Positions 20,101 to 27,488 of a stretch of DNA of 64,000 nucleotides are shown in pieces. Origin of the DNA: Aliidiomarina shirensis (GTDB taxonomy: Bacteria > Pseudomonadota > Gammaproteobacteria > Enterobacterales > Alteromonadaceae); NCBI RefSeq assembly GCF_003987345.1, contig NZ_PIPP01000003.1:124001-188000 (forward strand), written 5' to 3'. Position numbers and translations under genes: made by a program. Under the pieces are notes generated by a model. That model was given only the letters and a program-made list of their open reading frames with translations. It did not search any database and was not told the origin of the DNA. Position 1 is the stretch's first letter. Each line of letters opens with the position of its first letter.

Positions 20101-20598
20101 ATTTATGAGCACATCAGCGCCTTGGCTCCAACGTTGCAGCCAATCAGCTCGGTAAACTTGATATTGGTCATAGAGATCGGCGAGCCGCGCCGCCAAATGA
20201 TAACGTTTACGGCCATCACTATCATCACGTAAATAACGCTCAAGAGGTGCAAACACTTCGCCGTTCAAGGTAGGCAACAAGCGCAAAATCCGCCATGTTA
20301 GATTGCCTTTATCGTAAGGCAGCGATGCCGGGATATCCTGCCCTAAAAGCAAGCGATACAAACGCCACACAAACTGATTTGGTAACTCAACGCGAACCCC
20401 AGCAGCAACGCCCGGATGACCATTGGCGGTGCCGGCAAGTGCCATCTTTAACCACTGCGCAATACCATTGCTTTGCACCAATACTTGCTCTTCACCGAGC
20501 GGTGAAATGGGGTGTTCAGCCATCCATTGCACGAGCACATCGCGCAAGTTTTCAAGCTGATTACCATGCAAGACCATGAAAGCCGGCGTTAAACTCAT
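17116..20598 (-). CDS. recC: Exodeoxyribonuclease V subunit gamma, RecC
   Basis: The 1160-residue chi-recognition and scaffold subunit of RecBCD has an inactive helicase fold. Recognisable blocks are the start FMVLHGNQLENLRDVLVQWM, LVQSNGIAQWLKMAL, SFHRCHSRQREVEVLQD, and the GLNDGEYPRSRRPDDFDLM segment. AAGGAA precedes ATG 20598. It heads the recC-recB-recD operon, and the three genes overlap by four bases each, suggesting stoichiometric synthesis. The lysR gene lies 68 bp upstream on the same strand, so some read-through is possible. Confidence 0.96.
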   Translation of the reverse strand: MSLTPAFMVLHGNQLENLRDVLVQWMAEHPISPLGEEQVLVQSNGIAQWLKMALAGTANGHPGVAAGVRVELPNQFVWRLYRLLLGQDIPASLPYDKGNLTWRILRLLPTLNGEVFAPLERYLRDDSDGRKRYHLAARLADLYDQYQVYRADWLQRWSQGADVLINVDMHGADLSQEMAEAAASAGLESSLPEEQLWQPALWRLLREDLQQHSELTAFSSRADVHNKALNKLLTGEIDSTTMPERVIVFGISSLPKQTLELLAALGKHTQVVLAVLNPCRHFWGDITTVRDEVRRQQRRQQRKSGLPDLINTEDLYLHAPPLLASLGKQARDYLSLIDEFDQPDQYQEWFGNRIDVFFNPATQAFVTPDDPAAESAPEWPLLHQIQHDILELNALPNAPRILSKDDQSISFHRCHSRQREVEVLQDNLLAAFAANPSLRARDVIIMTPDIGDYAPHINAVFGRISRDDERYLPYSLADQANRGRVPLFIALEYLLSLPDQRVTLNEVFDLLDVPAIQRRLQLKPEVLPQLRLWLTEAGARWGIDSEHRQVFDLAAMGDAFSWAFAVERMLLGYAMGEHEQWQGRLPYAEIGGLSAADLGPILQFIQQLKHWTQTLAAQPERTFSEWQSLLNGSDNLLTTFFDVQDDTDERLYVQLNEALERLSDAVLAGEFDGTLSLPVLRDAWLAEAEQSGLSQKFMAGKITFSTLLPMRAIPFQHIYILGLNDGEYPRSRRPDDFDLMGLNYRPGDRSRRDDDRYLFLEALLSARSALYLSWVGRSDRDNTEKPASVLVNQLRDMLEQGWLVESGNVLAALTHDYPLQPFSNAYFNGDFSTYAQEWEHAYTGTTSHSEHTKLAPLPELPALSLLGLQQFLRNPVRYFIAERFRARDYQDDLVLEDDEPFQLDGLQSYVLKSRILQRLLQQNAAHVADDLDSSIQAELRAIQAEGVLPFAAFGLQTQATLAREVQVVMNRVKDDKRDWRPADETIRLHITVANHNLEAELDKLFIDKHGELAIVLVRPTAIRDKGKPKWHQLVEAWLQQLVANAAGHSLAIWQYGLDSRVGLPAKPQAQALQELENLVSYWQQGLQQPLPVALKTAFVYLQGANAEQVYEGGFKITGEIQNSPELARYFATFAELEAAGLPYWAEALYGPITQSTEVSL

Positions 20599-20666
20599 TG
20601 GTATTCCTTTCTATTGATAAGCTTCACTGCTTTTTTATTCGATGCAAGTTATTCATACTAGAGCGC

Positions 20667-21605
20667 TTACAGATTACCCGCATCATTATCCGATGCAATA
20701 CCGGCTACGCCAGCAGCGATTGGCATGCGCTCAACTAAGAAATCAATTAAAACACGGACAGCGGGTAATAAGCCACGCCGATATGGGTACACTAAATGTA
20801 ACTTACCTACTGGCAATTGCCACTGCGGTAGAACACGAACTAAGCGTCCCTCTTTTACATATTCGCGACATAAATATGTAGGAAGCGCAACAACCCCTTG
20901 CCCCTGATAAGCCGCCTCACGCAAAACCCATAAATCATCGGTGATAAGCCGCGCTTGATAGGAAAGCACTAAATTATCGCCGTTTTCATTGCTAAACGGC
21001 CACTGGTAACGGCCTGATGAATAATGCATTGAAAGCGCTGGCCAGCTCATTAAATCGGTGGGGTGTTGCGGTTCACCATATTCAGCTACTAATTCTGGGC
21101 TCGCATACAGCGCTTGTCCTGATGGCAAAAGTTCCCGGCCGATCAATGATGATTCCTCTAGGGTAGGTCTTACGCGAAGGGCTATATCTACCTGTTCTTC
21201 AATAAGGTTCACCGGTTTATTTGTCATCACTAGATCAATAGTGACATCGGGATAGCGCGCCATAAATTCCGGCAAAATTTGCACGAGTAATGATTGGCTA
21301 ATCGCATAGGGGCTGCTCAGGCGAACCTTGCCGCGAGGCTTTTCCTGTACAAACTGAGTCACCTGTTCAGCGGCGCTCGCGGCAGCAACCACCGTTTGGC
21401 AATGCACTAAGAATTCGCGCCCAACATCCGTGAGGTACAACTTCCGGGTCGTTCGATTCAATAGCCGAACACCCAACTCGCCTTCAAGATCCGCAATACG
21501 CCTACTCAGCGTAGATTTCGGAATTCCTAAACTCCGAGCAGCAGAACTGAAGCTACCGTACTCAACCACATGAGCGAACCATGCAAGGTTAGTAATATCT
21601 TTCAT
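20667..21605 (-). CDS. LysR family transcriptional regulator
   Basis: The 312-residue protein has an N-terminal winged helix (LAWFAHVVEYGSFSSAARSL, then LGIPKSTLSRRIADLEGELG) and a C-terminal effector domain of periplasmic-binding fold from about residue 90. It is divergent from the azoreductase gene, with 165 bp between starts and an 18-bp near-palindrome beginning five bases upstream of its ATG. By the usual LysR logic it probably controls azoR and itself. The effector is unknown; a quinone or electrophile would fit the target. Confidence 0.93.
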   Translation of the reverse strand: MKDITNLAWFAHVVEYGSFSSAARSLGIPKSTLSRRIADLEGELGVRLLNRTTRKLYLTDVGREFLVHCQTVVAAASAAEQVTQFVQEKPRGKVRLSSPYAISQSLLVQILPEFMARYPDVTIDLVMTNKPVNLIEEQVDIALRVRPTLEESSLIGRELLPSGQALYASPELVAEYGEPQHPTDLMSWPALSMHYSSGRYQWPFSNENGDNLVLSYQARLITDDLWVLREAAYQGQGVVALPTYLCREYVKEGRLVRVLPQWQLPVGKLHLVYPYRRGLLPAVRVLIDFLVERMPIAAGVAGIASDNDAGNL

Positions 21606-21610
21606 TTTAT

Positions 21611-21628
21611 TGTTCCATTTATGAAACA
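21611..21628. promoter_or_regulatory. Candidate LysR operator in the lysR-azoR intergenic region
   Basis: TGTTCCATTTATGAAACA is an 18-bp imperfect palindrome in which 14 of 18 positions are symmetric, with the mismatches at the centre and one per arm. It lies just upstream of the lysR ATG, in the divergent promoter region. A related CAT-N4-ATG symmetric core occurs again at about 21666-21676. Position and symmetry fit an autoregulatory LysR site; binding is inferred. Confidence 0.5.
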
Positions 21629-21770
21629 GTGGTTCTCATATTACCTATCTAGTAGTGAAAGTGGAACATCTTTATGATGGCACCATTCTTGAAGCAACCC
21701 GTTTTTATTGCTTCAAACTAATCAACAGGATTGCCGCAGCGCTACTGTTAATCACAAACGAGGTATGCAC

Positions 21771-22382
21771 ATGAATATTCTACACATCCAAGCTGGTATT
21801 TTTGGTGATCAATCCGTAAGCCGCCAATTAAGCGATAAAATTGTTGCGCGCTTAACCGCACAAAATAGCGATGCTCAAGTTACCGTCCGTGATTTAATCA
21901 ACACGCCGATTAATCACCTAGATGCCGAAATTCTGCTCGCCGGTGGCAGTGCTGAGGCCGACCGCAGCGAACGTCAGAAATCTGAATTGGCACTTACTGA
22001 AACCTTGCTTGACGAATTGTTTGCAGCCGATGTCATTGTTATTAGCGCGCCTATGTATAACTTCTCGATTCCAACCCAGTTAAAAGCTTGGATCGACCGT
22101 ATCGCGCAAGCAGGCCGCACCTTCCGTTACACCGAAAACGGCGCAGAAGGTCTAGTGCTTGGTAAAAAAGTGTACATCGCCTCGGCTCGCGGTGGTATCT
22201 ATAGCGAAGGCCCAGCTGCAGCGATGGAGCATCAAGAGAGCTTTTTACAAGGTGTACTAGGATTTATCGGCATCACCGATGTAACCACAGTACGCGCTGA
22301 AGGCGTCAATTTAGGTGAAGAGCCACGTGCCGCGGCCATTGCTGCTGCTAGCAATGAAATCACTGAATTGAGCGCATTATAA
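21771..22382 (+). CDS. azoR: FMN-dependent NADH-azoreductase / quinone reductase
   Basis: The 203-residue flavodoxin-fold enzyme reduces quinones (and azo dyes) with NAD(P)H. The start NILHIQAGIFGDQSVSRQL matches the AzoR N-terminus. VISAPMYNFSIPTQLKAWID is the FMN-binding segment, here given as the APMYNFSIPTQLK motif. SARGGIYSEGPA is the second FMN loop. ATG 21771 was chosen because CGAGG lies seven bases upstream. The divergent LysR gene is its likely regulator, suggesting induction by quinones or other electrophiles. Confidence 0.94.
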   Translation: MNILHIQAGIFGDQSVSRQLSDKIVARLTAQNSDAQVTVRDLINTPINHLDAEILLAGGSAEADRSERQKSELALTETLLDELFAADVIVISAPMYNFSIPTQLKAWIDRIAQAGRTFRYTENGAEGLVLGKKVYIASARGGIYSEGPAAAMEHQESFLQGVLGFIGITDVTTVRAEGVNLGEEPRAAAIAAASNEITELSAL

Positions 22383-22532
22383 AAGCGAGTTGATCAACGA
22401 TATTACCTATAATTTTCACTTCGGAGGGTAGTATCTGCCGATTCGCTAAAGTATTCTGAGGCTACTATTATTCGTGCAGATTGCAATTTCGGCACAAGGT
22501 AAGATTTAGATTAGCTGTAACGGAATACGTAG

Positions 22533-22598
22533 AGGCGGCTTGAGTGTTTGTCTTGTTATTGCTTTTTCAGGCAAAACACTTCTCAATGTAGCCGCCTC
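22533..22598 (+). other. Long imperfect hairpin in the leader of the predicted barrel gene
   Basis: GAGGCGGCT (22533-22541) pairs perfectly with AGCCGCCTC (22590-22598). Inside it, TGAG/CTCA, TGTTT/AAACA and a CAGGC/G-rich segment pair again with small bulges, leaving a loop around TTATTGCTTTTT. The element ends 26 bp before ATG 22625. There is no T tract after it, so it is not a simple terminator. It may be a 5'-leader structure, a small RNA or a dispersed repeat. No second copy exists in this window. Confidence 0.4.
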
Positions 22599-22624
22599 GC
22601 AACGATTTATAAGGTAAGTTTGGA

Positions 22625-23257
22625 ATGTTAACTAATGCACGCTCATTAAAGTGTTTTTCATTACTCGCCACGCTTGGTTTTTTCAGTGCTTTTATCAACG
22701 CCAACGCGCTCGCTAGTGATACCGAGAACACCGATACAAATCACAGCCCAAACTGGCGGCTGCTCGATATCAGCTATGCCACCGTGCGCGATCGGGATAG
22801 TGATGCAAAGGCCGATATGCTCAATCTCCGCGCTAGCCTGCCGGTAAAATCCTATGGCTTGGCGGCAATAGAATTAAGTTCTGGCGAAGTTACCAATGGG
22901 CAAAATGTTGGCGATATGAATGCCTATCAATTAAATATAATGGGCGGCTTGCGAATGGCAGCAAGCGAGCGTGCTGATTTATTTATTCTTGCTGGCGCCA
23001 CTCGAGTTGAAATGGAAACCAATAGTTATAATGTCAGTGATGATGGTTTTATTTCGCAAGCCGGTATGCGTGGCAAGCTTACAGAAAACATAGATCTATC
23101 AAGCTATATTCAGTTCTCAAAAACGGGTGGCCTTAGCACGTCTAGCTGGCACGGGGATGTGCGTTATAACCTTTTGAATCGAATTGATTTATACGTGGCC
23201 GCTGGAATTTATAGCCGCTCGTGGAGTGGTAAAGTTGGGTTTTCATTTCACTTCTAG
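22625..23257 (+). CDS. Small predicted outer-membrane beta-barrel protein, function unknown
   Basis: The 210-residue protein has a signal peptide of about 30 residues (hydrophobic FSLLATLGFFSAFINANALA). The mature part alternates short amphipathic strands: NWRLLDISYATV, SYGLAAIELSSG, YQLNIMGGLRM, ADLFILAGATRVEM, GDVRYNLLNRIDLYVAAGIY. It ends in aromatic FSFHF, the usual C-terminal signal of outer-membrane barrels. About eight strands can be drawn. There is no specific family match I trust. It follows azoR after a 242-bp gap containing a long hairpin, so it probably has separate control. Confidence 0.65.
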   Translation: MLTNARSLKCFSLLATLGFFSAFINANALASDTENTDTNHSPNWRLLDISYATVRDRDSDAKADMLNLRASLPVKSYGLAAIELSSGEVTNGQNVGDMNAYQLNIMGGLRMAASERADLFILAGATRVEMETNSYNVSDDGFISQAGMRGKLTENIDLSSYIQFSKTGGLSTSSWHGDVRYNLLNRIDLYVAAGIYSRSWSGKVGFSFHF

Positions 23258-23374
23258 CTCGCGTGTTTAATTTAGAGTTTTCGATATATTGAAAAATAGC
23301 CTTTTGGGTAATTCCTTTTAGTTAACATGGCTGCTATGTTTACTAATGACGATTAAAAAGGCAATTTAGAATAT

Positions 23375-24904
23375 ATGTCTCCATGGAAAACCGCTGCTTC
23401 AAGAACAGCCATTTACATTATCATCGGCATTATCTGGATCTTATATTCAGATCGCTTTCTAGCGGGTATTATCCAAGATCCCGAGGCGCTCACTCAGCTG
23501 CAAACTTATAAAGGTTGGGCGTTCATTGTATTCACAGGGTTTATCTTATTTTTCTTATTACTAAGTGCTTTGCGTCGAGAGCGTTCGCTATCCGAGCGCG
23601 ATAGCCTTACTCAACTCCTTAACCGACACATGTTTCGGCAAGACCTCGATTCAGAAATTGGCCTAAGCAACGATAGCAAGCGCATGTTAGCGCTTATCAG
23701 TTTCAATCTTGATGAATTCCGACAAGTAAATCACACCGCTGGGCAATTAGCGGGTGATCAACTATTGAAAGACGTTGCCGCATCCATGCGTGCATATTTT
23801 AGCGGTAAGCGCTGTATTTTTGGCCGCGTAGCCGGCGATGAATTTTGTATTTTACTTGCCGACGTTAAGGACTGCGAAGAAGCTATATGCCTAACGCAAG
23901 GCTTTCAACAGCAGATTCGGCGATTGCGAGTTCAAGGCCATGATCTTTTAACAGTATCAGCATGTGCCGGAATCGCTATTTACCCCAATGATGCAGATAA
24001 CTCCCGTGATTTAACTACTGCAGCAAACTTAGCCTTGGAAGAAGCAAAAAACTTAGGTGCAGGTTATTTACGTGTATACGATCATTTTTTTGGCGAAAAT
24101 GTACATTCTCGATTGCAGCTTACGGCGGACCTAAAAAAAGCTATAGAAACCGAAGCGTTAAGCGTTGCATACCAACCCCAGTTTGATGCTGCAACGCTGG
24201 AAATCACCGGCGTAGAAGCGTTGTTACGCTGGCAGCATCCTGAGCATGGCCCAATATCGCCTGATACCTTTATTGCACTAGCGGAACAACAAGGTTTAAT
24301 TGGTAGTATCACCGATTTCGTTTGCCGCAAAGCGCTTGAAGAACTTAAGCAGACGGGGTTGCTCGGCAAGAAAATCCCGAGGCTATCCGTGAACGTTTCA
24401 GCTCATGACTTTGATGATGACGATAGCATTGATCGCTTCCGCTCAAGGTTTGAATTTGTTGATGATTGGTCGGTTCTGCAGCTCGAACTTACAGAAACAG
24501 CGGCTATCAATAATTTTGAGAATACCTTAGCGGTGCTGAGCTCGTTGCAAAAAGCAAAAATCAATATCTCCATAGATGATTTTGGAACTGGGTACTCTTC
24601 GCTAAGTGTGCTGCGAAAATTACCCATCGATGAAGTTAAGATCGATCGCTCGTTTATTCATGATATCCCTAGCAATGAAGACGACCGCACAATTGTTCGC
24701 ACTATCCTTGCGATGGCTCATTCTCTGCAATTACGGGTAATTGGTGAAGGCGTTGAGTGTAAGGCGCAAGCTGAGTTTCTACGCAAACATGGCTGTCATG
24801 AACTGCAGGGCTATTTGTTGGCAAGCCCCATGCCGATTACTGAGCTCGATGATTTTTGTAATTCTGGGCAAACGCACCTAAAATCAATGTTGGCCACAAA
24901 CTAA
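23375..24904 (+). CDS. Membrane-anchored GGDEF-EAL protein (cyclic-di-GMP turnover)
   Basis: The 509-residue protein has two transmembrane segments (about 11-30 and 47-64), then a GGDEF domain (about 75-235) and an EAL domain (about 250-500). The cyclase signature reads AGDEF at 153-157, with the first Gly replaced, so cyclase activity is uncertain. The phosphodiesterase site looks intact: EALLRW at 281-286, a Glu-containing ELTETA segment, and IDDFGTGYSSL with VKIDRSFI. The most likely net activity is c-di-GMP hydrolysis, perhaps with the GGDEF domain as a GTP-sensing regulator. There is no separate sensor domain. The gene is transcribed alone. Confidence 0.9.
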   Translation: MSPWKTAASRTAIYIIIGIIWILYSDRFLAGIIQDPEALTQLQTYKGWAFIVFTGFILFFLLLSALRRERSLSERDSLTQLLNRHMFRQDLDSEIGLSNDSKRMLALISFNLDEFRQVNHTAGQLAGDQLLKDVAASMRAYFSGKRCIFGRVAGDEFCILLADVKDCEEAICLTQGFQQQIRRLRVQGHDLLTVSACAGIAIYPNDADNSRDLTTAANLALEEAKNLGAGYLRVYDHFFGENVHSRLQLTADLKKAIETEALSVAYQPQFDAATLEITGVEALLRWQHPEHGPISPDTFIALAEQQGLIGSITDFVCRKALEELKQTGLLGKKIPRLSVNVSAHDFDDDDSIDRFRSRFEFVDDWSVLQLELTETAAINNFENTLAVLSSLQKAKINISIDDFGTGYSSLSVLRKLPIDEVKIDRSFIHDIPSNEDDRTIVRTILAMAHSLQLRVIGEGVECKAQAEFLRKHGCHELQGYLLASPMPITELDDFCNSGQTHLKSMLATN

Positions 24905-24988
24905 CATGCTGCATCGCAAAAATCGTGCAGCAATAACAATGGCAGCGAACTTGAAGCTGCGCAGTAACCTTCTACAGTGAGTTTCAAC

Positions 24989-25576
24989 ATGAGTGTTATT
25001 CGGCTTGGTTCTTACATCTTTATGCTTATTGCTCTAGCCGGCTGCAAAATGAACGATACCGGTCAATCTAAAGCGCCGATATTTGTTAAGCCGCTTACGC
25101 TTGAGCAATATTGTGAAACAAACACCTGCCGCGAAGACGTAGATATTCTAGTAGCCACCGCCGAAGGTGAATACACCCTTACACAACTCCAGTATTGGCC
25201 TGTTGTATATAAGGACGATATTATTGTTTTGCCGGGCGAGCGCGTGTATATCGAAGCTGAAATTGATGCTGAAAATAACATCACTGAGCTTCGTTCCGTA
25301 GAAGAAAACGAGAATCCAGAGCGCACGTTCGAACTTTTTTTTGCGCAAATACGCGGAAGTTATGGCATGTTTTTCTCGGTTCGTAACCCGTTAGATAATC
25401 CCGTTCATTTTGATTTCAGCCTTACCGATGTCGAAGGAAACGAGTATCGTGTAGGAAGCTGCCCGGTTCGGAGTAATCGTTCATTTCTCGAACGCTGGCC
25501 TGAGCCTGCTCAACAAATTACCTTAAGCAACCCACGTATATTAGAAACTAACGCCGATATCATATGTTCAAGCTGA
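24989..25576 (+). CDS. Hypothetical lipoprotein
   Basis: The 195-residue protein has a lipoprotein signal: a hydrophobic stretch ending in the lipobox LAGC, with the modified Cys near residue 20. ATG 24989 is preferred over an in-frame GTG at 24977; neither has a clear ribosome site. The mature part contains Cys-rich YCETNTCRED and a later GSCPVRSNRS, which could form disulfides in the periplasm, and ends CSS. I recognise no family. The gene is 19 bp upstream of deoD on the same strand, but a functional link is not evident. Confidence 0.7.
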   Translation: MSVIRLGSYIFMLIALAGCKMNDTGQSKAPIFVKPLTLEQYCETNTCREDVDILVATAEGEYTLTQLQYWPVVYKDDIIVLPGERVYIEAEIDAENNITELRSVEENENPERTFELFFAQIRGSYGMFFSVRNPLDNPVHFDFSLTDVEGNEYRVGSCPVRSNRSFLERWPEPAQQITLSNPRILETNADIICSS

Positions 25577-25595
25577 GTACTTTATTGGAGCTGCA

Positions 25596-26309
25596 ATGAC
25601 CCCCCATATCCACGCCGAACTTGGTGATTTCGCAACCACAGTATTAATGCCTGGCGATCCGTTGCGAGCTAAGTTTATCGCTGAAACGTATCTCGATGAG
25701 GTTCGCGAAGTCAGTAATGTTCGCAACATTCTGGCATATACCGGAAGCTATCAAGGTACTCGTGTAAGTGTAATGGCAAGTGGCATGGGTATGCCGAGTA
25801 TTGGCATCTACTCTTGGGAGCTATTCACAGAGTTTGGGGTGGAGAACATTATTCGTGTGGGCTCTTGTGGCGCCTATACAGAAAAGCTCAAGCTTCACGA
25901 TGTATTACTCGCCACGAAGGTTTGGTCGGAATCGTCATTTGCAAAAACGCAAAACGGCGAGACTTCGCCGTTTAATGAACCCAGTGCGAAGCTGAGCCAG
26001 TTCCTAAGCAATAGCGCTAAACGCTTAAATACACCAATACACAGCGGTATTGTGCATTCAAGCGATGTATTTTATCGCAAAGACCACATGAGCTTTCAGC
26101 GTATTCACCAAGAAGTTGGTGCCCTTGCGGTAGAAATGGAGGCCTTTGCGCTATTTCACAACGCACGCACGTTGAACAAAAACGCGGCGTGTTTGCTCAC
26201 CGTATCAGATCACTTGGTTACCGAAGAAGCCACCACCAGCACCGAACGCGAAACTGGGTTTAAGCGGATGATTGAAATAGCTTTAGCGTCACTTCAAGAT
26301 TGCGCGTAG
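25596..26309 (+). CDS. deoD: Purine nucleoside phosphorylase, DeoD type
   Basis: The 237-residue cytosolic enzyme cleaves purine (deoxy)nucleosides with phosphate. Hallmarks are TPHIHAELGDFA, MPGDPLRAKFIAE, RVGSCGAYT (phosphate site), AVEMEAFALF (ribose site) and the base-binding loop SDHLVTEEATTSTERE with the catalytic Asp. E. coli DeoD has 239 residues. It lies outside any deoCABD operon here. Its last 21 bp overlap the convergent META-domain gene. Confidence 0.97.
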   Translation: MTPHIHAELGDFATTVLMPGDPLRAKFIAETYLDEVREVSNVRNILAYTGSYQGTRVSVMASGMGMPSIGIYSWELFTEFGVENIIRVGSCGAYTEKLKLHDVLLATKVWSESSFAKTQNGETSPFNEPSAKLSQFLSNSAKRLNTPIHSGIVHSSDVFYRKDHMSFQRIHQEVGALAVEMEAFALFHNARTLNKNAACLLTVSDHLVTEEATTSTERETGFKRMIEIALASLQDCA

Positions 26310-26984
26310 ATATTCACCTGAATGCGTAATTAAGTGCAACGCGCCATCTTCATTCACATCAAATAACACCACATCACCAAGTGCTTCCAACACTTCCGTT
26401 TCCGTATCCATTTGAGTACTCGGACAAGCCATCCGAGTGGATGCTAATTGATTGAGTTGGAAGTTCTCTCCGGTGTAGGAATAATGGCCAACAAAGCGAT
26501 TACAACCACTGTTGCCGAACGCCTCGCCGTTAACGCCAAAGTTAATGGAAACATCCACGTTCGCGGCAATATCTTTGCCTTTCACGTGAGTTATTTGCCA
26601 TTCACCGGGCGTTAATAGCTCGCTTGGATCACCGGCACAGCCGTGGTAGCTATCCTCACCAAGTTTAACAATCGCGGTTTTTGGATATGGCATTCCAGTC
26701 ATTGAATCTCGGCACACTTTTTCCTCGAATGTAGCGGAGCCTACCGCTCCGCTTCCATGCGAAATAAAAAGTTGATAATGACCATCATCATTTTGTTGCC
26801 AAGCAAAACGTTGTTGCTCTTCACTTAAACGATTCAGCTCTACGCGGGTTTCAAATACCGTTAAATTCCAAAATGGCTCATTACCTCGAGCTTCAATGAG
26901 AACGTCACCGGCATCATCAACGCAACAATCAAGTGGTTCTGTAGGCGCAGAGCAAGCACTCAACGCAAGCCCCAAAGCAAGCAA
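26289..26984 (-). CDS. META-domain (HslJ-like) lipoprotein
   Basis: The predicted periplasmic lipoprotein of about 231 residues begins with LALSAC (lipobox) and a Cys pair soon after. It has an N-terminal region (GNEPFWNLTVFETRVEL, the COG3650-like pattern), then a C-terminal META domain (LTPGEWQITHVKGKD, NSGCNRFVGHYSY, LASTRMACPS). The start is uncertain. The only in-frame initiator after the upstream TAA is TTG 26984, which gives a signal with no basic N-terminal residues. The codons immediately upstream would encode SKLVS, a more typical lipoprotein start, but contain no initiator. It overlaps deoD by 21 bp tail to tail. Confidence 0.75.
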   Translation of the reverse strand: MLALGLALSACSAPTEPLDCCVDDAGDVLIEARGNEPFWNLTVFETRVELNRLSEEQQRFAWQQNDDGHYQLFISHGSGAVGSATFEEKVCRDSMTGMPYPKTAIVKLGEDSYHGCAGDPSELLTPGEWQITHVKGKDIAANVDVSINFGVNGEAFGNSGCNRFVGHYSYTGENFQLNQLASTRMACPSTQMDTETEVLEALGDVVLFDVNEDGALHLITHSGEYLRAILK

Positions 26985-27050
26985 CGAAACTAGCTTAGAG
27001 GCAGTACAGAAATTCCGTTTGTGAACAACACAACATTTGCTTTACATATG

Positions 27051-27440
27051 CTATTTCTCTATTTTACGAGCCGTTTCTAAGTACAACCTTGCCGCTTCAC
27101 GAACGCGATCATACGCGAGCTGCTCTGAGCCTAGATGCACTTCTTCCAAGGTTTCTGCAAGTTGTGCAAGCTCGATATTAATGCGCTCAAGTGCATTCTC
27201 AAGGGTGTATGTGAGTTGGTGTATTTCTGCCATATCTGCCGGCTCTAATTCACCATTTAAAACTACTTCAAGCTTCTCATTATACTCTGCAAAATTCGCT
27301 AGCGCTTCTTCCAACGAGGTTGATTGTTCGCCTTTGAAGTGATCAAACCGCTCTTGTGCTGGCGCGTCGAATGCCATTGCAGAATGCGTACCCACTGCGA
27401 ATAAGATACAAGCTAAACCATATTTTACTATTTTCATCAT
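27051..27440 (-). CDS. Small periplasmic helical protein (DUF6746-like)
   Basis: The 129-residue protein has a clear signal peptide (VKYGLACILFAVGTHSAMA, cleavage near residue 23). The mature part is mostly helical: FDHFKGEQSTSLEEALANF, NEKLEVVLNGELEP, then IHQLTYTLENALERI and a Glu-rich coiled-coil-like helix. The pattern HFKGE...LEEA...LTYTLENAL fits the uncharacterised DUF6746 group, from memory. AAGGTG lies just before tandem ATGs at 27440 and 27437; either may be used. It sits 48 bp upstream of the receptor gene's 3' end with no evident functional link. Confidence 0.7.
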   Translation of the reverse strand: MMKIVKYGLACILFAVGTHSAMAFDAPAQERFDHFKGEQSTSLEEALANFAEYNEKLEVVLNGELEPADMAEIHQLTYTLENALERINIELAQLAETLEEVHLGSEQLAYDRVREAARLYLETARKIEK

Positions 27441-27488
27441 TTCACCTTTTACTGTAGCGATTAATTATTACCAAAAGAAAAAATTTAC

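Noticed and set aside
19616-20155. 179-residue plus-strand frame with many Cys and Ser
   Set aside because: It lies antisense to recC; the apparent Cys richness is a codon-complement artefact.
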